Notes: generated by a model not told the origin, from the sequence alone. Numbered from the stretch's first letter, positions 26,108 through 33,461 are shown. The stretch: 64,000 bases of DNA from Liquorilactobacillus ghanensis DSM 18630 (GCF_001435235.1 NZ_AZGB01000005.1:62001-126000); one strand, 5' to 3'. Numbers and translations are program-made.

Positions 26108-27544
26108 GTGGCATTTGAAGGTTTAACTGAAAGATTGCAACAAGCGATTGGCAAATTAAAACGTAAAGGCAAAGTCAGTGAGAGCGATGTCAACGAAGTT
26201 ATGCGCGAAATTCGTTTGGCGTTGTTGGAAGCCGATGTTAATTTTCAAGTAGTTAAAGATTTTGTTAAGGATGTTCGAAAAAAAGCAACCGGTGCTAAGG
26301 TACTGGAAAGTTTAACCCCAGCACAACAGATTGTTAAGATCGTTAATGAACAGTTAACAGAAGTAATGGGGCAAGAAGCGGTTCCGTTGCAAAAATCTGA
26401 AAAGATTCCAACTATTATTATGATGGTTGGTCTGCAAGGAGCTGGTAAAACAACTACTTTAGGTAAATTGGCACTGAAGCTGAAAAATGAGCAACATGCG
26501 CGGCCATTGCTGATTGCCGGAGATGTTTATCGACCAGCTGCGATCGATCAGCTGCAGGCTTTAGGTCAACAAATTGAGGCGCCTGTATTTTCATTAGGCA
26601 CCGATGTTTCGCCAGTTGAGATTGTTCGGCAAGGATTGGAATTAGCCCAAGAAAAGAAAAATGATTATGTTTTAATTGATACAGCTGGTCGGTTGCAAAT
26701 TGACCAAAAATTGATGGATGAATTAAAACAGATCACCCAACTGGCACATCCAGATGAAACTTTGCTGACAGTTGATGCGATGACCGGACAAAATGCGGTT
26801 GAAGTCGCTAAGGGTTTTAATGAACAACTAAATATTACGGGGGTTGTTTTAACCAAGCTGGATGGTGACACTCGTGGCGGGGCTGCTTTATCAATTCGGG
26901 CAGTTACCGGCAAACCGATTAAGTTTATTGGTCAAGGTGAAAAAATGACTGATCTGGATGTCTTTTATCCAGATCGAATGGCTTCAAGAATTTTAGGCAT
27001 GGGGGATATGCTGACCTTAATTGAAAAGGCTCAGCAAGACTTCGATGAGAAAAAAGCTGCTGAAATGCAAGAAAAAATGCGGGAAAACAGCTTTGACTTT
27101 AATGATTTTCTTGATCAAATGGAACAAGTTCAAAAAATGGGACCGATGGATGATTTGATGAAAATGATTCCAGGAATGGCAAATAATCCGGCACTGAAAA
27201 ACTTTCAAATTGATGAAAAACAAATTGCGCATATTAAAGCAGTAGTTTTGTCGATGACGCCACAAGAGCGTGAACAGCCCGATATTTTAAATCCTAGTCG
27301 CCGCCGCCGAATTGCCGGTGGATCCGGCCGACCGATTCAAGAAGTTAATCGGATGATCAAACAATTTGATCAAATGAAGAAAATGATGAGTAATATTAGT
27401 AAAGGCAACTTGAACGGGATGGAAGGTTTGCTGGGGAACGGCTTGTCGGGTAAAATGGCTAAAATGTCATTAAATTCAATGGTGCGTAAAAATAAAAAAC
27501 GTAAGCTTAAACGGCTGAAAAAGCTGAAAAAAAGACGTAAATAG
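26108..27544 (+). CDS. ffh: Signal recognition particle protein Ffh
   Basis: Binds signal peptides and SRP RNA. An N domain is followed by the G domain with GLQGAGKTTTLGKL near 108, DTAGR near 191 and TKLDGDTRGG near 253. A methionine-rich M domain covers about 300-445, including SRRRRIAGGSGR near 399, the RNA-binding motif. The last 20 residues are almost all Lys and Arg. GTG 26108 has only a weak ribosome site, and translation is probably coupled to ylxM. Confidence 0.97.
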   Translation: MAFEGLTERLQQAIGKLKRKGKVSESDVNEVMREIRLALLEADVNFQVVKDFVKDVRKKATGAKVLESLTPAQQIVKIVNEQLTEVMGQEAVPLQKSEKIPTIIMMVGLQGAGKTTTLGKLALKLKNEQHARPLLIAGDVYRPAAIDQLQALGQQIEAPVFSLGTDVSPVEIVRQGLELAQEKKNDYVLIDTAGRLQIDQKLMDELKQITQLAHPDETLLTVDAMTGQNAVEVAKGFNEQLNITGVVLTKLDGDTRGGAALSIRAVTGKPIKFIGQGEKMTDLDVFYPDRMASRILGMGDMLTLIEKAQQDFDEKKAAEMQEKMRENSFDFNDFLDQMEQVQKMGPMDDLMKMIPGMANNPALKNFQIDEKQIAHIKAVVLSMTPQEREQPDILNPSRRRRIAGGSGRPIQEVNRMIKQFDQMKKMMSNISKGNLNGMEGLLGNGLSGKMAKMSLNSMVRKNKKRKLKRLKKLKKRRK

Positions 27545-27576
27545 CTAAATAAAAAGTAGCTGTCAAGAAATAATAC

Positions 27577-27605
27577 TTTACAGCTTGGCAATTTATTGGT
27601 ATATT
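27577..27605 (+). promoter_or_regulatory. Promoter of rpsP
   Basis: -35 TTTACA (27577-27582), 17-bp spacer, extended -10 TGGTATATT (hexamer 27600-27605), 37 bases before the rpsP start. Confidence 0.65.
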
Positions 27606-27641
27606 ATTATTCGTTGATAAATTAATTAGGAGGTGTCATTA

Positions 27642-27917
27642 ATGTCAGTAAAAATTCGTTTGAAAAGAATGGGATCTAAACGACGTCCATTTTATCGAAT
27701 CGTTGTAGCCGACTCGCGTTCACCGCGTGATGGCCGTTTTATCGAAAACGTTGGAACTTATAATCCATTGACTCAACCAGAACAGGTGACTCTTAAAGAA
27801 GAAACCATCATGACTTGGTTAAACAATGGTGCACAGCCATCTGATACGGTTAAAAACATTCTTGCAAAACAAGGAATTATGAAGAAATTCCACGAAGCAC
27901 GGTTTGCAAAAAAATAA
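27642..27917 (+). CDS. rpsP: 30S ribosomal protein S16
   Basis: A 91-residue small-subunit protein starting [20 protein letters not shown] with the conserved [16 protein letters not shown] 27642 stands 7 nt after AGGAGG; an in-frame GTG at 27633 overlaps the ribosome site and is not used. In Bacillus the KH-domain gene (khpA/ylqC) and rimM follow; here there is no KH gene before rimM. Confidence 0.96.
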   Translation: MSVKIRLKRMGSKRRPFYRIVVADSRSPRDGRFIENVGTYNPLTQPEQVTLKEETIMTWLNNGAQPSDTVKNILAKQGIMKKFHEARFAKK

Positions 27918-27937
27918 AGTTTGGCCGTTAAGCTTGA

Positions 27938-27949
27938 AACTTATAAGTT
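27938..27949. repeat. 12-bp palindrome AACTTATAAGTT
   Basis: A perfect palindrome identical to the central 12 bp of the XRE operator at 30711-30726. It lies 20 nt after rpsP, outside any promoter hexamers I can assign. Confidence 0.5.
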
Positions 27950-27989
27950 ATAAAAAATCAATCAATTAAAAATGGGGTTTTCATTAATA

Positions 27990-28062
27990 TTGGTTGAGTG
28001 AATATTTCTGGTATAAGAACTCTCTTGATAAGACAGCAATGTTTTGTTTAGGGAGTTTTTTT
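27990..28062 (+). promoter_or_regulatory. Promoter and overlapping terminator before rimM
   Basis: A promoter TTGGTT (27990-27995), 16-bp spacer, extended -10 TGGTATAAG (28012-28017). Immediately after it, AACTCTC (28018-28024) pairs with GGGAGTT (28051-28057) and is followed by Ts, an intrinsic terminator. A transcript started from this promoter would begin near 28023 and lack most of the left arm, so it would pass; read-through from rpsP would stop. Confidence 0.55.
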
Positions 28063-28074
28063 AAGGAGAGGTTT

Positions 28075-28587
28075 ATGAAATATTTTGAAGTTGGAAAAAT
28101 CGTTAATACCCATGGAATTAAAGGTGAAGTCAAAGTAACCGTTATAACTGATTTTGCAAAACAACGATTTCAACCGGGAAAATTTATTTATGTGCAAACA
28201 GATACAGCTATCCCCCAAAAGTTAACACTTAAAACTGTTAGACCGTTTAAACAATTTTATTTACTGTCTTTTGTTGAGTATACTGACCTAACAGCAGTTG
28301 AAGCTTTAAAAAATGCCAAGCTGCTGATTGACGAAACTGAGCAAACTCCTCTGGCAGCCGGTGATTACTATTATCATCAAATTATTGGACTGAAGGTTGT
28401 AGATGGACAAAAGCAAATTTTAGGAAAAATCAAAGAAATTTTAAGTCCAGGTGCTAATGATGTTTGGGTAGTTGAACGGGCAGGAAAACCGGATTTATTA
28501 TTACCAGCAATTCATGATGTTATTAAAAAAATTGATCTTGAGCAAAATGAAGTTGAAGTTGAATTGCTAGATGGGTTGGATGATTGA
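28075..28587 (+). CDS. rimM: Ribosome maturation factor RimM
   Basis: Helps assemble the 30S head around S19. It shows [16 protein letters not shown] at the N-terminus, a RimM barrel, and a C-terminal PRC-barrel with [12 protein letters not shown] near 122 and [14 protein letters not shown] choose ATG 28075, 6 nt after AAGGAGAGG, giving 170 residues; the frame is open to 27994, but those codons cover the terminator hairpin. It overlaps trmD by one base (TGATG). Confidence 0.95.
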   Translation: MKYFEVGKIVNTHGIKGEVKVTVITDFAKQRFQPGKFIYVQTDTAIPQKLTLKTVRPFKQFYLLSFVEYTDLTAVEALKNAKLLIDETEQTPLAAGDYYYHQIIGLKVVDGQKQILGKIKEILSPGANDVWVVERAGKPDLLLPAIHDVIKKIDLEQNEVEVELLDGLDD

Positions 28588-29327
28588 TGAAAATTAATAT
28601 TTTAAGTCTTTTTCCAGAAATGTTTACCGGACCGTTGCATGAATCGATTGTTGGAAAAGCGATTGAAAAAGCATTAATTGCAGTGGAGGTGGTTAATTTT
28701 CGTGATTATACAACCAGTCGGCAAAAACATGTCGATGATTATCCCTACGGTGGTGGAGCTGGGATGCTGCTGCAGGCTCAGCCAATTTTTTCTGCGTTAG
28801 ATGCTCTGGAAAAACAGGATGGAGAGCTGGGACGGGTAATTTTGCTTGATCCGGCTGGAAAAAAGTTTGATCAATCCTTGGCAGCAAAATTTTCACAGGA
28901 AAAATCGCTGACTTTTATTTGTGGACATTATGAGGGGTATGATGAGCGCATTAGAACCCGGGTGACCGATGAGGTTTCGCTAGGGGACTTTGTAATGACT
29001 GGTGGAGAAATTGCAGCGATGGCAATGATTGATGCGACAGTTAGATTATTACCTGGAGTGCTGGGTAATCAAGCTTCGGCACCAGCTGATTCATTTTCCA
29101 GCGGATTAACCGGGTTACTGGAATATCCGCAGTACACTCGACCAGCTGATTTCCAAGGATTGAAAGTGCCGGAAGTCTTATTGAGCGGCAATCACCAAAA
29201 AATTGCTGATTGGCGGCAAAAAGCAGCTCTTTTGCGGACTTATCAGCGCCGACCGGATTTATTAGAAAATATCAAATTGAACTCACAACAAAAAAAGTGG
29301 TTGCGTGAATTTGCAGAAAAAAGTTGA
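28587..29327 (+). CDS. trmD: tRNA (guanine-37-N1) methyltransferase
   Basis: Methylates G37 of several tRNAs and so prevents frameshifting; a knotted SPOUT dimer. Motifs are [12 protein letters not shown] at the start, [10 protein letters not shown] near 55, [13 protein letters not shown] near 110 and [14 protein letters not shown] near 132. ATG 28587 overlaps the rimM stop; a TTG three bases earlier is possible. rimM-trmD-rplS is a classic order, but rplS has its own leader here. Confidence 0.96.
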   Translation: MKINILSLFPEMFTGPLHESIVGKAIEKALIAVEVVNFRDYTTSRQKHVDDYPYGGGAGMLLQAQPIFSALDALEKQDGELGRVILLDPAGKKFDQSLAAKFSQEKSLTFICGHYEGYDERIRTRVTDEVSLGDFVMTGGEIAAMAMIDATVRLLPGVLGNQASAPADSFSSGLTGLLEYPQYTRPADFQGLKVPEVLLSGNHQKIADWRQKAALLRTYQRRPDLLENIKLNSQQKKWLREFAEKS

Positions 29328-29352
29328 TTGCTGCAATCAAGTATGATAATAT
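29324..29352 (+). promoter_or_regulatory. Possible promoter of rplS
   Basis: TTGATT (29324-29329, overlapping the trmD stop), 17-bp spacer, TAATAT (29347-29352). Confidence 0.4.
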
Positions 29353-29357
29353 TGTGG

Positions 29358-29414
29358 TTGGCTTGTTAGCCATATTAACAGCATTCCGCTGCGACTGGAC
29401 ATGAATGCTGGTGA
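29358..29414 (+). ncRNA. L19-type ribosomal protein leader
   Basis: Two hairpins precede rplS. The first is TGGC/GCCA (about 29358-29372). The second is CAGCATT (29379-29385) with AATGCTG (29404-29410), enclosing CCGCTGCGACTGGACATG. From memory the CATTCCGCTG..GAATGCTG part resembles the L19 leader family of Firmicutes, bound by L19 to limit its own synthesis. A covariance search would confirm it. Confidence 0.6.
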
Positions 29415-29428
29415 AAGGAAGAAAGAAA

Positions 29429-29779
29429 ATGAATCCATTGATTCAAAAAATTACAGAGTCACAATTACGCAAAGATATTCCTGATTTTCGTCCGGGAGAT
29501 ACGGTTCGGGTTTATGCTCGAATTGTTGAAGGTAACCGGGAACGAATCCAGTTATTTGAAGGTGTCGTTATTAAACGTCGCGGACAAGGTATCAGTGAAA
29601 CATATACTGTTCGTAAAATCAGCAGCGGCGTCGGTGTGGAGAGAACTTTCCCAGTTCATTCACCACGTGTTGATAAAATTGAAGTTGTTCGTCAAGGACG
29701 CGTACGTCGGGCTAAGTTGTATTACTTACGTGCTTTACATGGTAAAGCTGCTCGTATCCCAGAAAAATTACGCAAATAG
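29429..29779 (+). CDS. rplS: 50S ribosomal protein L19
   Basis: A 116-residue large-subunit protein at the subunit interface. [27 protein letters not shown] and the [17 protein letters not shown] signature are clear, as is RRAKLYYLR at the end. The start is ATG 29429 after GAAAGGAAG; the frame is open upstream to 29405, inside the leader hairpin. A terminator follows, ending the translation-factor block. Confidence 0.97.
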   Translation: MNPLIQKITESQLRKDIPDFRPGDTVRVYARIVEGNRERIQLFEGVVIKRRGQGISETYTVRKISSGVGVERTFPVHSPRVDKIEVVRQGRVRRAKLYYLRALHGKAARIPEKLRK

Positions 29780-29785
29780 AACCAA

Positions 29786-29815
29786 GAAAAAGCCTGTTAT
29801 TCAAGGCTTTTTTTG
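29786..29815 (+). terminator. Intrinsic terminator of rplS
   Basis: AAAAAGCCT pairs with AGGCTTTTT across a short loop, followed by further Ts. Confidence 0.9.
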
Positions 29816-29892
29816 TTTGCTCTAAAATAATCAGGTACTGGTTTGTAAAAGTTCTAGAGGGCGCTCAGGGGCCAAGCTAAAGGATTAAAGCC

Positions 29893-30318
29893 TTATTGTG
29901 GATGATTGATTAAATAGGCTGTAAGTTCTTGTTTAACTAATTCCTGATAGCGCTGGGGGATACCGAAACTTTGAATAAATTCTTGACTGTTGATAGTATG
30001 AGTAGTCACTTGTTTTAAGTAGAAAGGGATTAATAGATTGATGGCTAATTGATTGGTCTGGTGCTCAATACTTAAAAGCTGAGCCGTCGTAGTACGATAT
30101 AAAATTTGATCGCTTGATTCATTTCGCAACAAATGAGCCAGTTCATGAGCAAATTGAAAAATTAATTCATGCGGTTTTTTCCAATTTTGATTCATAATGA
30201 TTATTCGTTGATCAGCACTGGCAATTGAAGGAGCTTCAGGTGTTAAGGAAGTTATCCAGTAAACTGAAATTTCCTTTTTATGCGCCAATTGTGTCAACTG
30301 GATCAGCAGTTCATTCAT
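29893..30318 (-). CDS. ImmA/IrrE-type metallopeptidase
   Basis: A 141-residue soluble protein with the zinc-peptidase motif HELAH at 58-62 and the downstream EHQTNQLAINLLIP (85-98), whose Glu is the usual third ligand. Related ImmA and IrrE proteins cleave or inactivate an XRE-type repressor encoded beside them, releasing its targets. Here the XRE gene lies directly upstream in the same operon (33 nt). GGAGG precedes ATG 30318. In mobile elements this pair controls induction; no integrase or structural genes accompany it here, so its target may be chromosomal. Confidence 0.85.
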   Translation of the reverse strand: MNELLIQLTQLAHKKEISVYWITSLTPEAPSIASADQRIIIMNQNWKKPHELIFQFAHELAHLLRNESSDQILYRTTTAQLLSIEHQTNQLAINLLIPFYLKQVTTHTINSQEFIQSFGIPQRYQELVKQELTAYLINHPQ

Positions 30319-30351
30319 AAAAGTTGCCTCCGCAATTGAAAAATTATCTGT

Positions 30352-30660
30352 CTATTTATTACTTCGCAAAATAGAGTTGATAATCGCTAAATCTTTTCGA
30401 GATATTTTTTTCCCTTCATAGGTAAAAATGACATTATCATTTTGTTTTAATTCAACCTGTAGTTTTTTTTCAGATGCGCGTCCTAATAGATAATCAACGG
30501 AAACATTAAAATAATCAGCGATCTTTTCAACTCGCGAAATAGATGGCTGCCGTTTGTTCCATTGGTAAATGGTGTTATGGCCTAAATTTAGTTCCGACTC
30601 TAATTGATAAATTGTAATATGATTTTTTTTGGCTAATTCTTTGATGCGATCAACAATCAT
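30352..30660 (-). CDS. XRE (Cro/CI) family transcriptional repressor
   Basis: A 102-residue protein. The helix-turn-helix at about 5-58 contains ITIYQLESELNLGHNTIYQW and ISRVEKIADYFNVSVDYLLG, the classical SinR/CI pattern. A short C-terminal part ends FTYEGKKISRKDLAIINSILRSNK, a tail seen in small lactobacillar XRE proteins partnered with ImmA. AAAGGAG precedes ATG 30660. A 16-bp palindrome 50 bp upstream inside the divergent promoter is the likely operator. Confidence 0.88.
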   Translation of the reverse strand: MIVDRIKELAKKNHITIYQLESELNLGHNTIYQWNKRQPSISRVEKIADYFNVSVDYLLGRASEKKLQVELKQNDNVIFTYEGKKISRKDLAIINSILRSNK

Positions 30661-30703
30661 AATATGCCTGACTCCTTTTCTAGCTTAAAAGGTAGAAATT
30701 TAG

Positions 30704-30732
30704 TTGAAATCTAACTTATAAGTTAGTATAAT
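30704..30732 (+). promoter_or_regulatory. Rightward promoter with palindromic operator for the XRE protein
   Basis: TTGAAA (30704-30709), 17-bp spacer, TATAAT (30727-30732). The spacer consists almost entirely of CTAACTTATAAGTTAG (30711-30726), a perfect 16-bp palindrome. Repressor bound there would occlude polymerase reading toward the 68-aa HTH gene and probably the leftward XRE-ImmA promoter too. Confidence 0.75.
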
Positions 30733-30807
30733 TTAAGATATAAAAGATTTTGTTTAAATCCCTAGAATACCTTTAATAATATAATACTGAGTAAATCTTA
30801 GTCAAAT

Positions 30808-30821
30808 TTGTTAGATAACAA
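30808..30821. promoter_or_regulatory. Second inverted repeat in front of the small HTH gene
   Basis: TTGTTA-GA-TAACAA, arms perfect with a 2-bp centre, about 25 nt before the GTG start. Its sequence differs from the XRE palindrome, so it could be the site of the second regulator. Confidence 0.45.
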
Positions 30822-30845
30822 TTTAGATAATAGGAGTGGAGTCAG

Positions 30846-31052
30846 GTGAATTATGAAATTTCAGATGCAATTTTACTTTGTTTAAAGAGAAACAAACGTT
30901 TAGGAATCAAACCGTCATCACAGACTGACATTGCTGATCATTTTGGCTTGTCTAAACCATATGTTAATCAATTAATTAATGGTCATGTTGCTGACTCTGC
31001 TAATACGCGGCAACGTTTAGCAGCCATTAAACAGTATGTCGGAATGGAGTAA
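30846..31052 (+). CDS. Small helix-turn-helix protein (Cro-like)
   Basis: A 68-residue protein that is almost all HTH: SSQTDIADHFGLSKPYVNQLINGHVADSANTRQRLAAIKQY (about 24-64) reads as a DNA-recognition domain like those of XRE/Cro proteins. It is divergent from the XRE-ImmA pair and transcribed from the operator-containing promoter. The GTG start follows AGGAGTGGAG. By analogy with phage switches it may counteract or be controlled by the XRE repressor; that is inference. No effector gene follows; a terminator comes 80 nt later. Confidence 0.7.
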   Translation: MNYEISDAILLCLKRNKRLGIKPSSQTDIADHFGLSKPYVNQLINGHVADSANTRQRLAAIKQYVGME

Positions 31053-31134
31053 TTATTCGGAAGAACAATTTAAAATAATTGATGTGGCTGGTAACAAATT
31101 AGAATTAATTTTGTTAGCGGCAATGAAATTAGTG

Positions 31135-31167
31135 GAAACCTTTGATTTAGAGAAAGGTTTTTTATTT
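31135..31167 (+). terminator. Terminator of the small HTH gene
   Basis: AAACCTTT (31136-31143) pairs with AAAGGTTT (31153-31160) and a T run follows. Confidence 0.85.
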
Positions 31168-31283
31168 TGGAGAATAATAGTTAGTGGCGTGATTTTTTAG
31201 ACCAAGTTTGGTTGCCAAATGAGCGTTGCTTGGAGAATAACCAAGTTGCTAAAGAGGGATTAATTCGCAAATAATTTATTGGT
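31168..31283. other. Gene-free stretch with a short open remnant
   Basis: From about 31186 a rightward frame reads WRDFLDQVWLPNERCLENNQ and ends at a TAA near 31272. It has no start codon or ribosome site, so it may be the last 30 codons of a decayed gene or chance. Nothing else is recognisable here. Confidence 0.2.
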
Positions 31284-31310
31284 TAAAAAAAGCCACCAGT
31301 ATACTGGTGG
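31284..31310 (-). terminator. Terminator of the DUF4044 gene
   Basis: On the minus strand the perfect palindrome CCACCAGTATACTGGTGG (31310-31293) is followed by CTTTTTTT. An outer pair TTGGTTAA (31279-31286)/TTAACCAA (31324-31331) could extend it into a larger cruciform. Confidence 0.85.
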
Positions 31311-31393
31311 AAAACAGGTTTTATTAACCAAATGAATTGTTGGGAATAACATTCAAGCTGGTGAATTTAATTTGAAGCTTGATTAAATAGATA

Positions 31394-31513
31394 TTAGTAA
31401 CCCATTACTGAAAAAATAGCTGTCAGGAAAACTGTCCCAACAGTTACGATGATCATTAGCCAAATAACTGCCATCGTAATTTTTTGAAAACGGCTGCGCT
31501 TCTTTTTTGCCAC
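31394..31513 (-). CDS. DUF4044 small membrane protein
   Basis: A 39-residue protein easily missed because of its size. It starts at GTG 31513 with MAKKKRSRFQKITM, continues into one hydrophobic helix (AVIWLMIIVTVGTVFLTAIF) and ends SVMGY. The basic N-terminus plus single helix matches DUF4044, a tiny membrane family found in lactobacilli near the mraZ/division cluster; its function is unknown. AAAGGGTG stands 8 nt before the start. It has a near-consensus promoter and a strong terminator, so it is a complete monocistronic unit. Confidence 0.82.
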   Translation of the reverse strand: MAKKKRSRFQKITMAVIWLMIIVTVGTVFLTAIFSVMGY

Positions 31514-31548
31514 TTTTGTTCACCCTTTTAAATTAGTATTTATAAATA

Positions 31549-31578
31549 ACTATACCGTTTTAAGATTAATACTGTCAA
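31549..31578 (-). promoter_or_regulatory. Promoter of the DUF4044 gene
   Basis: Minus strand: consensus -35 TTGACA (31578-31573), 18-bp spacer, -10 TATAGT (31554-31549). Confidence 0.8.
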
Positions 31579-31625
31579 ATTAAAACAGCAAAATCCTTAA
31601 TTAAGTGACTTGCTAATTTTGGATA

Positions 31626-31699
31626 TTTCACGTAAACTATGAACGATTTATAATTTTTAGGGAATAGCAGCTCATCTAATATTAATAACTTTGGATGAG
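31626..31699 (+). promoter_or_regulatory. Promoter and leader hairpin of lysC
   Basis: -35 TTTCAC (31626-31631), 17-bp spacer, -10 TATAAT (31649-31654). In the leader CTCATC (31671-31676) pairs with GATGAG (31694-31699), just ahead of the ribosome site and without a T run. No lysine riboswitch core is present. Confidence 0.6.
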
Positions 31700-31721
31700 T
31701 GAAAGTGAGGAATGATCAGCA

Positions 31722-32942
31722 GTGAAAATAATGGTACAAAAATTCGGCGGCACCTCAGTTCAAGATGATCAGTCAAGGAAAAAGGCAATCGAGCATGTTC
31801 AGTATGCCGTTGATCAAGGATATAAAACAGTTGTAGTAGTTTCAGCGATTGGTCGTAAAGGAGCTCCTTATGCTACCGATTCATTATTAAACTTGGTAGA
31901 TGGAGCAAGTTCGTTACTATCAAATCGGGAATTAGATATGTTAGTTTCAGTAGGAGAAATTATTTCTACTGCGGTTTTTACAGAAATGCTGAAAAAGCAA
32001 AAATTTGCAGCGATTGCCATGACCGGACCAGACGCCGGCTTTCGAACTAATAATGAATACCAAAATGCTAAAGTTTTGGATGTCAAAACCGATGCAATTT
32101 TAAAGGCCTTTAAGACGAATGATGTCGTTGTCGTTGCAGGCTTCCAAGGTCTTTCCCGTCAGGGGCATATCACAACGCTGGGACGCGGTGGCAGTGATAC
32201 TTCGGCGGCTTTATTAGGTGCTGCATTATCAGCTAAACGTGTCGATATTTTTACTGATGTCTCGGGAATGATGACCGCTGACCCGCGGCTGGTAAAAAAA
32301 GCTAAGTTCCTCAAAAATGTTAGTTATGAAGAAGTAGCTAACATGGCACATGAAGGAGCTAAGGTTATTCATCCACGAGCAGTTGAAGTAGCTCAACAAG
32401 CTCATTTACCGTTGCGGATTCGTTCGACTTGGGATAGTGTTGATGAACTGGGAACCTTGGTTTCGGATAAGGATTTATCAATTCGCCATTACCGAGCGGT
32501 GACGGGAATTGCCCATCAAGTTGGATTGACACAATTTATTATTGCAACAGCTGATTTGACAGCCGAAAATGTTTTTGCCTTATTGGCAGATAATCATCTA
32601 AGCGTTGATTTTATCAATATTTTGCCAGAAAAAGTTGTCTTTAATTTAAATCAGCAGCAAAGCCAAGTTGCGAAGCAATTGTTGGCTGCCAAAAAAATTA
32701 AAACCGAGATTATTGAAGATTGTGCCAAGGTTTCGATCGTTGGGGCTGGAATTATGGGGACGCCGGGAATCACGGCGCGAATTGTTTCAGCTTTAACGGC
32801 TAAGAAAATTAAAATTTTACAAACGACAGACAGCTATACAACGATCTGGGTATTGGTTAAACAAAGTGATTTAATTGCGGCAGTTAATGCACTCCATGAT
32901 ACATTTTTAAATGAACGGCAGGATGGTACCGATGAAGTATGA
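31722..32942 (+). CDS. lysC: Aspartokinase
   Basis: Phosphorylates aspartate, the first step to diaminopimelate, lysine, threonine and methionine. The kinase domain has KFGGTSVQD at the N-terminus, GRGGSDTSAALLGAAL near 154 and the FTDVSGMMTADPR segment near 185. Two ACT domains follow (about 270-400) for allosteric control. The 406 residues fit monofunctional enzymes. The GTG start at 31722 has GAGGAATGATCAGCA before it. With dapF and the mDAP-type murE in the same window, it most likely feeds wall precursor synthesis. Confidence 0.93.
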   Translation: MKIMVQKFGGTSVQDDQSRKKAIEHVQYAVDQGYKTVVVVSAIGRKGAPYATDSLLNLVDGASSLLSNRELDMLVSVGEIISTAVFTEMLKKQKFAAIAMTGPDAGFRTNNEYQNAKVLDVKTDAILKAFKTNDVVVVAGFQGLSRQGHITTLGRGGSDTSAALLGAALSAKRVDIFTDVSGMMTADPRLVKKAKFLKNVSYEEVANMAHEGAKVIHPRAVEVAQQAHLPLRIRSTWDSVDELGTLVSDKDLSIRHYRAVTGIAHQVGLTQFIIATADLTAENVFALLADNHLSVDFINILPEKVVFNLNQQQSQVAKQLLAAKKIKTEIIEDCAKVSIVGAGIMGTPGITARIVSALTAKKIKILQTTDSYTTIWVLVKQSDLIAAVNALHDTFLNERQDGTDEV

Positions 32943-33294
32943 GGTGTTGGTGCAATTAGCTGTGATCGGTATTTTGTGGGTGGGGTTAAGTTTTTGGAAA
33001 AGAAAGTTTCCCCGTTTTTTCCCGAAAAAACTTTATCCTGTTGACTTGATTATTTTTTATTTGATTTATTGTATACACCGCTTATCAATGGTAATTTTAA
33101 AAACAAGTTTGCTGCCGGAAATTTCGCTTTTTGCAGCTTTGCTGGGAATTGGTTTAACTCTTTTTTTGGCGGTTACTCGTGGTGAAATTGTTTATTCGCT
33201 TTTTTGGCTGCAATTTTGGCGAATCTTTGGAATTTTAGTTATAATAAGCTACCTAACTCTACTGTTGATCTTTGGTTTGAAATTTGTATCTTAG
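32935..33294 (+). CDS. DUF3397 membrane protein
   Basis: A 119-residue protein with about four hydrophobic helices (near 4-20, 37-52, 62-82 and 96-116) and a basic loop KRKFPRFFPKK. It matches the DUF3397 family, which in lactobacilli sits just before mraZ; no function is established. ATG 32935 overlaps the end of lysC by 8 nt, so it is translationally coupled. A strong terminator follows, separating it from mraZ. Confidence 0.8.
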   Translation, partial: KYEVLVQLAVIGILWVGLSFWKRKFPRFFPKKLYPVDLIIFYLIYCIHRLSMVILKTSLLPEISLFAALLGIGLTLFLAVTRGEIVYSLFWLQFWRIFGILVIISYLTLLLIFGLKFVS

Positions 33295-33331
33295 ATACTC
33301 AGATTAACTATTTATGGAATAATAAATGTTT

Positions 33332-33358
33332 GAAGCTCGAAATGAGCTTCTTTTTTTT
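33332..33358 (+). terminator. Terminator of lysC-DUF3397
   Basis: GAAGCTC (33332-33338) and GAGCTTC (33344-33350) around a 5-nt loop, then eight Ts. Confidence 0.95.
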
Positions 33359-33461
33359 AGCTCAATTAGTCTGAAAACGATTGAATTCTTAATGATAGTT
33401 GGTTTAAAAAATTAGAAAAAAATTAAATTCATTTAAACAGGGCAGGGAATTATAATTTTTT

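Noticed and set aside
29893-31052. Integrated prophage or conjugative element
   Set aside because: Only the regulatory trio is present. There is no integrase, relaxase, structural gene or flanking direct repeat.
31186-31274. Decayed gene ending ..GLIRK
   Set aside because: Too short, no start or ribosome site, and no recognisable family. It is kept only as a note in the gap entry.
31640-31721. Lysine riboswitch before lysC
   Set aside because: The leader is too short and lacks the conserved core. The region before dapF was checked with the same result.
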